Shown here in pieces: positions 1-5,217 of a stretch of 5,612 bases of DNA; the first letter of the stretch is position 1, and each line of letters starts with the position of its first letter. The translations under genes and the position numbers were made by a program. The DNA comes from an uncultured Clostridium sp. (lineage in GTDB: Bacteria; Bacillota; Clostridia; Peptostreptococcales; Peptostreptococcaceae). The stretch covers positions 1 through 5,612 of the forward strand of contig URRU01000122.1 of NCBI GenBank assembly GCA_900550335.1. The letters run 5' to 3'. A model generated the notes under the pieces. It was not told the DNA's origin, did not search any database, and saw only the letters and a list, made by a program, of their open reading frames with translations.

Positions 1-1
1 C

Positions 2-268
2 GCTGCAGACGAGCAGGATCCTTTGATTAGAGCTGCTTTGATTCACTATCAATTTGAAACAATACATCCATTTTTAGATGGAAATGGACGTATTGGAAGG
101 CTTTTGATTACTCTATTTTTGATGGAGAAAAAACTACTAACCACACCAGCTCTATATATATCATACTATTTAAAGCTAGATACAAAACAATCTACAAGTA
201 AAGATTTTTTGTATTCTTTCTTTTGCTTTATAGGAAGTCTCGCCTCTTCTCTGCGGAACTCTCTATAA
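2..268 (+). pseudogene. Fic-domain protein (AMPylase family), 3' part, truncated
   Basis: The reading frame is open from the window edge, so the 5' end lies outside. It encodes the Fic core helix with the full signature [12 protein letters not shown] (bases 65-100): the catalytic His, the Asp and GN of the phosphate-binding loop, and the distal Arg. The preceding [11 protein letters not shown] is also typical. Fic enzymes transfer AMP or another phosphate-containing group from a nucleotide to a target hydroxyl, and many act as toxins or self-regulated AMPylases. Family-like sequence continues through LYISYYLK, ending at base 175. From there the frame reads [13 protein letters not shown] onward, which is simply the antisense of the patatin gene and does not look like Fic. 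The helices, and in many members a winged-helix domain, that normally follow are missing. I infer a remnant cut off by rearrangement. The active-site motif is intact, so residual activity cannot be excluded. It overlaps the patatin gene tail to tail by about 100 bp, and no terminator is visible. Confidence 0.83.
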
Positions 269-1371
269 TCTATAAGGTTTTCACAATATGTTTCATTTAT
301 TACTGAATTAATATCGTACACCTTTACCCTATTTTTTCCTCTACGCTCTAAAGTATTTTCGTAAAGTGCAAAGTATAAATCTCTATAATTGAAATTTTTT
401 GGCAGTGATAATACCTCACCTGCCTTAGGAACTAAAACTTCTATCAGTGTTCTTAAATCAGGATTTCTTCTTATATTAAATACCTGGCATAAAAACTTTA
501 TATCCTCTTTTTTCATGCGTCTTATTTTTTCAAAACACATATCCTCTGTAAATGGAGCTGCATTTCTAAAATAGAATCTAAATCCATCGTATTTACCAAA
601 AGTTTTCATCGTGTCCAAATATCCTAAGTTTATATTTTTCTGAATATGATCCCTATCTTTATTCATAGAGCCACCTAGATACTCTGATGGATAAACAACT
701 TTTAAGTTTAAATCACTATGTTTTTTTATACTTATCGTTCCCTGTAGGTTGTCCTGAATTCTAATTGCTACAATATCTTTGTAGCCCTTTTTTTCAAGCA
801 TACCAATAGGTAGGTTATCGACAAACATCCCATCTACGTATAGCTTGTTGTCCATAACATTCATCTTAAATATAGGTAGACTTGCACTCGCTATCAAATA
901 ATCTACTAGTCTTCCCTTAGGTATATCCTCTAAAAATAAAGATTGTGGATTTAGTTTTTTATCTATATACATAGTAACCATTCCAAAATCAATACCTTTA
1001 CTTCTTATCTTATCCTCATCTAGGGTTTCCTCTAGCATCTCTCTAAGTGGAGTTATATCGATACCATCATTTTCTTTAAAAGATTTTTTAATAAGTGAAA
1101 GAATTTGATTCATCCGTTTCATACTTAAATCCATATCTTTTAACTTTTCGTATGTTTCAAAGTCTACATTTATAAAATGTCTGTAATCGTACTCAAGCCA
1201 GATTTCTTCCATAATACGTATGTCATCTTGAACCATATATGCACCATTCAATGCACCTATTGAAGAACCAGTAATTCCTTGAAAATCCATGCCCATACCT
1301 TTTAGCGCTTTATAAGCACCTATTTGGTAGGCTCCTTTTGTGCCACCACCTTCAAGAACTAGACCTCTCAT
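166..1371 (-). CDS. Patatin-like phospholipase (acyl hydrolase)
   Basis: This 401-residue protein has the full patatin Ser-Asp dyad architecture. The glycine-rich oxyanion loop GGGTKG is at residues 8-13, the nucleophile elbow GSSIG at 35-39 (Ser37), the ASASLP block at 161-166, and the catalytic VDG at 179-181 (Asp180). Such proteins hydrolyse acyl ester bonds in phospholipids or other lipids. No signal peptide or membrane segment is seen, so a cytoplasmic or peripheral membrane location is likely; the substrate cannot be told. I chose the ATG at 1371 because it is preceded by AGAGGTG at 6-base spacing and begins [10 protein letters not shown], the usual patatin start. A TTG at 1392 would add seven residues without such a site. 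The gene lies 32 bp after the methyltransferase stop, suggesting co-transcription. The last residues (about VDCFVSSFK) run into DNA that reads as Fic on the other strand, so the C-terminus may not be native. Confidence 0.92.
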   Translation of the reverse strand: MRGLVLEGGGTKGAYQIGAYKALKGMGMDFQGITGSSIGALNGAYMVQDDIRIMEEIWLEYDYRHFINVDFETYEKLKDMDLSMKRMNQILSLIKKSFKENDGIDITPLREMLEETLDEDKIRSKGIDFGMVTMYIDKKLNPQSLFLEDIPKGRLVDYLIASASLPIFKMNVMDNKLYVDGMFVDNLPIGMLEKKGYKDIVAIRIQDNLQGTISIKKHSDLNLKVVYPSEYLGGSMNKDRDHIQKNINLGYLDTMKTFGKYDGFRFYFRNAAPFTEDMCFEKIRRMKKEDIKFLCQVFNIRRNPDLRTLIEVLVPKAGEVLSLPKNFNYRDLYFALYENTLERRGKNRVKVYDINSVINETYCENLIDYREFRREEARLPIKQKKEYKKSLLVDCFVSSFK

Positions 1372-1385
1372 AATACACCTCTTCT

Positions 1386-1400
1386 GATGCAAAATGCATC
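1386..1400. repeat. Small perfect palindrome between camA and the patatin gene
   Basis: GATGCA and TGCATC form a 6-bp inverted repeat around a 3-base AAA loop. It sits just after the methyltransferase stop codon and just before the patatin ribosome binding site (AGAGGTG, 1376-1382). It has no T-tract and is short, so it is not a convincing terminator. It could be a minor RNA hairpin, a dyad operator, or chance. Confidence 0.35.
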
Positions 1401-1403
1401 TTA

Positions 1404-3218
1404 TTAAATTTTCTCTTTAAAAATATCTTCCTCAACTAATAAATCTATTTTTTGTACAAGAATATCTATTTCATTTGATAATATTTGATTGAAATCCTCA
1501 ATTTTTAAAGCTCCCTCTTTTTTACCAAAAGCATCAAATTCAATAAGCTTATCTATATTATCCGATATATTACGTTTTTTTTCCATAATTTTTTTCGAAT
1601 AATTTTCTATTTCTTTATAGTTTTTGCCCTTAAATATTTTCATCTTCATAACTTTATTAGGATAATAGTCGTAAATTCCCCTGCTCATCTTCTTAGCATT
1701 AATTTTATAATATTTATCATAAACAGAAGAATTTAAAAGACCTACTATATACTCGTATGAAAATTTTTCCTTATATTCATCTTTAAGGTAAAAAGAGTAT
1801 ACATCTGCACTACTGTATAAATGATCGTAGTCTACAGCAAATTTGTTACATCTAGATTTATAAGGGTACATTATTTTCTTTCTTTCAAATAAGCCCTTTT
1901 CTCTTCCCCACTGTAGTTCATACCACTTTCTTATACATTTTAAGCACTCTCTTCTATTTTCTAACTTTTCTTTATAAGGAGATATGCAATTTTTAAAAAC
2001 ATACTCCTCTTCTTTATCACTTTTTATATCATTAGAATAAATTAACTTATATCTCGGTTTAGATATTGTATATTTATCTATGTCTTTATTTTTTATCCAG
2101 TTCTTTAACAGTTTTGGATTTATATTTTCTATTCTTTCATCATTCTTTTTCAAGATAAAAGCTTTATCACACCCTGTTATAATTCCCTGAAAACTCTCAG
2201 CTATTTCGTCCAATCTAAATCCATCCATTTCCTCAATCTTTAGATAAAACTCCATATCATCGTCATTTGCTATTATCCAATTAGACTGCAGTATTTCTGT
2301 AGAAATAGTTATGTCCTCAAAGAAATTTTTATCCTTTTTAACTACTTCTATCCTATCATCCATCTGTTTTCTATCTTTCATATATATGTATTTATCTGAT
2401 ATTTTTCTATAGATATTTGTCTTTTTAATGCCATATCCTTTTTTTCTCATCTTTATTATGCACGCAGAAACCCCTATATATGTAAATACCTCTCCACCTA
2501 AAAAATCTATAATCTCTTCTATCTCAGCATTTTCTTCTATATATTTTCTCAAAAGCTCTGCAGACATACTTTCTAAAAAATATCTCGGCGTTATTAAATG
2601 AATTACACCATCTTCTTTTAACAAATCCAACGAATTTTTATAAAAGCAAAAATACAAATCAGACTTATCTCTATATACTTCCTTATACTCACTTAAAACA
2701 AATTTTTTGTATTCTTTTGTTAAAAGCTTATGTCCAACATAAGGCGGATTTCCTATTATAACATCAAATTTTGCATGCCATTTAATTTTTAATCCGTCTT
2801 CATTAAATATGTTTAAAGAAATATCTTTTTTGCATAATCCTGCTGCTTCTAATAATAATTTCTTTGTTATTTCTATCGCATCAGAATCTATATCTGTCCC
2901 ATATATACAGTTTTCTAATATATACTTAGATATATTTTCTTTTTTAAAGCATTCTTGCCCATATAACATATATAGCTCATCAGATTTTTCTATAAACATA
3001 TTTTTTAACTTTTCAAAAGCATATATCAAAAAATTTCCACATCCACAAGATGAGTCCAAAATTTTAGGACATGGATTTTTTAGTAGATCCAATTTTTCAA
3101 CTGTATTTTCTACTATATATTCGACAATTTCTTTTGGAGTATAATATATTCCATATCTTTTTCTTTTTTCTACATCTAAGTTGTTTTCATATAATCTGGC
3201 AGTCTTAAATTTATCCAT
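1404..3218 (-). CDS. camA: Orphan DNA adenine-N6 methyltransferase, CamA-like
   Basis: This 604-residue protein has the layout of a single-chain gamma-class N6-adenine methyltransferase. It has motif X (YTPKEIVEYI, 26-35), the AdoMet-binding loop DSSCGCGNF (55-63), the acidic strand end GTDID (107-111), and the catalytic NPPY at 157-160 that holds the flipped adenine. The DNA-recognition half (about 310-545) contains SFQGIITGCDKAFIL (342-356), KWYELQWGRE (431-440), and SRGIYDYYPNKVMK (512-525). These blocks match, from memory, the C. difficile orphan methyltransferase CamA (about 577 residues), which methylates the last A of CAAAAA and affects sporulation. The target sequence here is inferred, not shown. 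No nuclease domain is fused, and no restriction gene is in view, so it is probably solitary. The tail from about residue 566 looks longer than in CamA. GAGGG, 7 bases before the ATG, fixes the start. It is followed closely by the patatin gene and preceded by the amidase. Confidence 0.93.
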   Translation of the reverse strand: MDKFKTARLYENNLDVEKRKRYGIYYTPKEIVEYIVENTVEKLDLLKNPCPKILDSSCGCGNFLIYAFEKLKNMFIEKSDELYMLYGQECFKKENISKYILENCIYGTDIDSDAIEITKKLLLEAAGLCKKDISLNIFNEDGLKIKWHAKFDVIIGNPPYVGHKLLTKEYKKFVLSEYKEVYRDKSDLYFCFYKNSLDLLKEDGVIHLITPRYFLESMSAELLRKYIEENAEIEEIIDFLGGEVFTYIGVSACIIKMRKKGYGIKKTNIYRKISDKYIYMKDRKQMDDRIEVVKKDKNFFEDITISTEILQSNWIIANDDDMEFYLKIEEMDGFRLDEIAESFQGIITGCDKAFILKKNDERIENINPKLLKNWIKNKDIDKYTISKPRYKLIYSNDIKSDKEEEYVFKNCISPYKEKLENRRECLKCIRKWYELQWGREKGLFERKKIMYPYKSRCNKFAVDYDHLYSSADVYSFYLKDEYKEKFSYEYIVGLLNSSVYDKYYKINAKKMSRGIYDYYPNKVMKMKIFKGKNYKEIENYSKKIMEKKRNISDNIDKLIEFDAFGKKEGALKIEDFNQILSNEIDILVQKIDLLVEEDIFKEKI

Positions 3219-3242
3219 AATATATCCCTCAAAATAAATAAA

Positions 3243-3271
3243 TTTACTTACTTAATTACTTAATTAATTAC
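3243..3271. repeat. AT-only imperfect tandem repeat in the camA leader
   Basis: Plus-strand units of ACTTAATT, some shortened to ACTT or AATT, are repeated with small variations just upstream of the methyltransferase ribosome binding site (3226-3230) and downstream of the proposed -10 box. Copy number could change by replication slippage and alter the untranslated leader. In DNA this AT-rich the pattern may also be ordinary low complexity. Confidence 0.5.
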
Positions 3272-3275
3272 TCAA

Positions 3276-3304
3276 TTGATATTGATTAAAATTCATTTTT
3301 ACAA
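3276..3304 (-). promoter_or_regulatory. Possible sigma-A promoter for camA
   Basis: Read on the minus strand, TTGTAA (3299-3304) and TATCAA (3276-3281) are separated by 17 bases, each matching four of six sigma-A consensus positions. The spacing would give a leader of about 50 bases before the methyltransferase ATG. AT-rich DNA produces such matches easily, so this is weaker than the promoters of the amidase and repeat-protein genes. If it is not used, camA would depend on readthrough from the amidase promoter, since no clear terminator separates them. Confidence 0.35.
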
Positions 3305-3320
3305 TAATTTATTAATTATT
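3303..3320. repeat. All-AT inverted repeat after the amidase gene
   Basis: AATAATT and AATTATT form a perfect 7-bp stem around a 4-base loop, with A/T pairs only. It lacks GC pairs and a T-tract in the direction of transcription, so it is a poor terminator candidate. It overlaps the proposed -35 of camA. Confidence 0.3.
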
Positions 3321-3368
3321 ACTTTTTATTGCTTCTAAATATCTTTTGTAATCATTAATTTTTACCAT
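3312..3368 (-). other. Short overlapping frame: micro-ORF or displaced amidase C-terminus
   Basis: An 18-codon frame (MVKINDYKRYLEAIKSNN) starts inside the end of the amidase gene and runs beyond its stop. Its composition, with Tyr, Arg, Glu and Ala in an amphipathic-helix pattern, looks more protein-like than random AT-rich DNA. No ribosome binding site precedes its ATG. It begins directly at an A6 tract (minus strand; 3368-3373), and removing one A would fuse it to the amidase as ...FLDAK-MVKINDY.... It is therefore more likely a displaced amidase tail, if it is anything, than an independent gene. Confidence 0.35.
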
Positions 3369-4467
3369 TTTTTGCATCTAAAAATGAAAGTGTGCCCTGC
3401 ATTATACCTTCAGCAAGCATATCCTGATAATTAGGATCTTTTAATTTTTTCATATCAGATACATTTGTTATAAACCCACACTCTACTAAAACAGCAGGCA
3501 TAGTAGTTTCTCTAAGTATTTCAAAATTGTTCCGCAAAATTCCTCTACTCATTATTTCTACATAAGATGCTGTTGTCTGTTGGACAGAAGCCGCAAGTTC
3601 TTTTGAGCCATCAGTTGCTCCACCTCTGTACCAAGTTTCAAGACCATTTGCATCGCCAAATTTTTTCTGTGCATTTAAATGTATAGAAATAAGTGCATCT
3701 GCATTTGCCCTTTTTGCTATATCTGCCCTTTCCTCTAAACTAACATACTTATCCTCTGTCCTTGTCATTATGACATTTACATCAGATTCTCTCCCAAGTC
3801 TAGAAGCAACCTTTTTAGCTATCTGAAGTGCCACATCCTTTTCGTATACAGTCTCTGTACTATCTAAAGAACCCTTGTCATTTCCACCATGTCCAGCGTC
3901 TACTACTATATTATATTTTTTCGACCGCTCTTTTTTCTCATCATTCATATCATACTGCCCTTTTGAAGAAGTCTGGTTATTTTTAGAGTTTGAATTTTCT
4001 TCTGTATCTTTATCATTTTTATTTGAATTATTTTCTGTATTAGCTGTTTCATTAGTAGCTGTTTGTGCTTTAGAATCTTTATTTGTTAGCATCTGGATTC
4101 CTTTAAATCCTCCAAATAATATCGCCAAAACAAGAACTACAGCAATTGCTACTCTACCCTTATTAATTTTTCTTCCTTTTTTAGTTTTTTTCTTATTATT
4201 ATGTTTTTTATCTACTGGACTATGTTTTTTGTCTACTGGCTTTTTATCTATATTCTTTTTATCTGCTGGTTTTTTCTTTGGTTGTCCAGGTTTAATCTGT
4301 TTTACATTAGGAGCACTCTTTGCATTTGAAGTATTCTTTATTTTAGGAGAATTTTTTCCAACTTTAGCCCCTTTTTTATTTGAATTATTTTTTTCATTTA
4401 CTTTTTTTCTATCTATATATACAACGTTACTTTTTTTCTTTGGTTTATTATTTTCTCTGTTATCCAT
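3355..4467 (-). CDS. Membrane-anchored N-acetylmuramoyl-L-alanine amidase (Amidase_3)
   Basis: This 370-residue zinc amidase cleaves the bond between N-acetylmuramic acid and L-alanine of the peptidoglycan stem peptide. Residues 1-105 form a cytoplasmic, lysine-rich segment (about a third Lys) with DKK-type repeats near 69-94. One membrane helix follows (about 106-121, AIAVVLVLAILFGG), then a low-complexity Asn/Thr/Ser/Glu linker (about 130-182) and the catalytic domain (about 185-366). Zinc ligands are His193 in DAGHGG, Glu209 in YEKDV and His263 in SIHLNA, with the catalytic Glu329 in VLVECGF. All expected residues are present. The orientation puts the enzyme outside the membrane, where it probably acts in wall remodelling, cell separation or sporulation. 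The ATG has AAGGTG 5 bases upstream, and an extended -10 promoter lies immediately beyond. From memory, the C. difficile camA region also carries an amidase of this type. The C-terminus may be affected by a frameshift at an A6 tract. Confidence 0.94.
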   Translation of the reverse strand: MDNRENNKPKKKSNVVYIDRKKVNEKNNSNKKGAKVGKNSPKIKNTSNAKSAPNVKQIKPGQPKKKPADKKNIDKKPVDKKHSPVDKKHNNKKKTKKGRKINKGRVAIAVVLVLAILFGGFKGIQMLTNKDSKAQTATNETANTENNSNKNDKDTEENSNSKNNQTSSKGQYDMNDEKKERSKKYNIVVDAGHGGNDKGSLDSTETVYEKDVALQIAKKVASRLGRESDVNVIMTRTEDKYVSLEERADIAKRANADALISIHLNAQKKFGDANGLETWYRGGATDGSKELAASVQQTTASYVEIMSRGILRNNFEILRETTMPAVLVECGFITNVSDMKKLKDPNYQDMLAEGIMQGTLSFLDAKNGKN

Positions 4468-4497
4468 ACTCTCACCTTTCTATACATAGTCCTTATT

Positions 4498-4526
4498 ATT
4501 TTAACACTTAAGCCCCTTTTTTTCAA
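4498..4526 (-). promoter_or_regulatory. Sigma-A extended -10 promoter of the amidase gene
   Basis: On the minus strand, the -35 box TTGAAA (4521-4526) is followed by a 17-base spacer ending in TGT and a -10 box TAAAAT (4498-4503). This is five of six consensus in each box, plus the TGn extension. Transcription would start near 4490, leaving a short leader of about 20-25 bases that carries the AAGGTG ribosome binding site. Confidence 0.7.
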
Positions 4527-4560
4527 TTAAATAGTTTACATAACATTTGTATCAGATATT

Positions 4561-4590
4561 AAAAAAACAGGCTCCGCAGCCTGCTTTTTT
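4561..4590. terminator. Rho-independent terminator after the repeat-protein gene
   Basis: CAGGCT (4568-4573) and AGCCTG (4578-4583) form a 6-bp, mostly GC stem around the loop CCGC. The stem is flanked by A7 on the left and a C then T6 on the right. On the minus strand the hairpin is followed by a T-run, so it ends transcription of the repeat-protein gene, whose stop codon is about 45 bases upstream. The flanks are symmetric, so it could also work on the plus strand. It isolates the amidase promoter from upstream readthrough. Confidence 0.88.
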
Positions 4591-4632
4591 AAAATTATAA
4601 GTCTTTTGGGATTAATTTATACTTGATTCTCT

Positions 4633-5112
4633 CTATTTATGAGATAGGATAGTTTCTGAAGTTATTATTGGACTCATTACGTCATCTATAGATGCTGTTG
4701 ATCTTACATCCATTTTAGTTTCTGATTTTACAAAGTCTCTTGAAGTTATTATTGGGTTCATTATTTCTTCTTCTGCTACTTTGTTTAGGCTGTCATTTTT
4801 AACTTCTTCTTTTACGAAGTCTCTTGAAGTTATTATTGGACTCATCATATCTTTTTCAGCTACCATATTTATGTTGTCGTTTTTAACTTCTTCTTTTACA
4901 AAGTTTCTAGAAGTTATTATTGGATTCATTTCATCAACTTCTGGTAGTTCTATTGTATCTTTAACCGCTCTATCTTCTGTTGTTCTTGAAGTTATTATTG
5001 GGCTTAAGCTTTCATCTATTTCTAGTGCACTTACGCTCTGTACTCCAAGTCCTCCTGCTACTACTACTATTGCTACTGCTGCGATTATTTTTTTAAGATT
5101 TAAGTTTTTCAT
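4633..5112 (-). CDS. Small secreted protein with five PIITS repeats, function unknown
   Basis: I do not recognise this 159-residue protein. It starts with a clear signal peptide: MKNLNLKK, a hydrophobic core (about 9-24, including AAVAIVVVAGG), and a probable cleavage site after VSA at residue 29. The mature part of about 130 residues is charged, has no Cys or Trp, and carries five copies of (S/N)PIITS. These start at Pro38, 64, 92, 120 and 148, with spacings of 26, 28, 28 and 28 residues. Inner copies extend to PIITSRDFVKEEVKND, alternating with acidic stretches. No LPxTG anchor, membrane helix or known wall-binding module is seen, so release from the cell is likely. The regular spacing suggests repeated binding sites or a precursor cut into similar peptides; both are guesses. 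GGAGGG, 6 bases before the ATG, fixes the start. The gene stands alone between its own promoter and a strong terminator. Confidence 0.85.
   Translation of the reverse strand: MKNLNLKKIIAAVAIVVVAGGLGVQSVSALEIDESLSPIITSRTTEDRAVKDTIELPEVDEMNPIITSRNFVKEEVKNDNINMVAEKDMMSPIITSRDFVKEEVKNDSLNKVAEEEIMNPIITSRDFVKSETKMDVRSTASIDDVMSPIITSETILSHK
4655..5007. repeat. Five-copy in-frame DNA repeat within the secreted protein gene
   Basis: The 14-base plus-strand core GAAGTTATTATTGG is identical in all five copies, beginning at 4658, 4742, 4826, 4910 and 4988. The intervals are 84, 84, 84 and 78 bases, all multiples of three, matching the 28- and 26-residue protein repeats. Copies at 4826 and 4910 also share longer flanks (the codons for FVKEEVKND). 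The complete identity of synonymous positions in the core suggests recent duplication or gene conversion, though AT-biased codon choice contributes. Confidence 0.9.
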
Positions 5113-5183
5113 GACTGTCCCTCCAATTTATGTGAATGTATTTTTTTACGATTTTGTTTGATATTTATTTATCTCTTTCTTTG

Positions 5184-5217
5184 ATTATAGTTTAACAAAA
5201 CTTTCGCAAAAAGTAAA
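5184..5217 (-). promoter_or_regulatory. Promoter of the PIITS repeat-protein gene
   Basis: On the minus strand, TTTACT (5212-5217) is followed by a 17-base spacer ending in TGT and the -10 box TAAACT (5189-5194). This is the same extended -10 layout as the amidase promoter. A perfect TATAAT lies five bases further down (5184-5189), but it has no good -35 at 16-18 bases, so the exact start is uncertain. The leader would be about 65-75 bases. A CAAAAA sequence (plus strand, 5207-5212) overlaps the -35 box. Confidence 0.55.

Noticed and set aside
389..574. A 61-codon plus-strand frame inside the patatin gene
   Set aside because: It is antisense to well-conserved patatin sequence and has no recognisable motif of its own.
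2809..3144. A 111-codon plus-strand frame inside the methyltransferase gene
   Set aside because: It is antisense to the AdoMet-binding region of the CamA-like protein and has no family features.
1404..3218. Type IIG restriction-modification enzyme with a fused nuclease
   Set aside because: The N-terminus is only about 25 residues before motif X, leaving no room for a nuclease domain, and no PD-ExK-like motif is seen. No separate restriction gene lies in the window.
3303..3320. Terminator between the amidase and camA
   Set aside because: The inverted repeat is all A/T and is not followed by a T-run in the direction of transcription.
3875..4489. A 204-codon open frame on the plus strand, rich in Phe, Leu and Ser
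   Set aside because: It is the antisense of the lysine-rich and linker parts of the amidase, and Lys/Asn-rich coding sequence reads as Phe/Leu/Ser on the other strand. The amidase has all its family motifs; this frame has none.
4781..5161. A 126-codon plus-strand frame with repeated hydrophobic segments
   Set aside because: Its repeats are the mirror of the PIITS repeats on the minus strand. The minus-strand gene has a signal peptide, a ribosome binding site, a promoter and a terminator, which this frame lacks.
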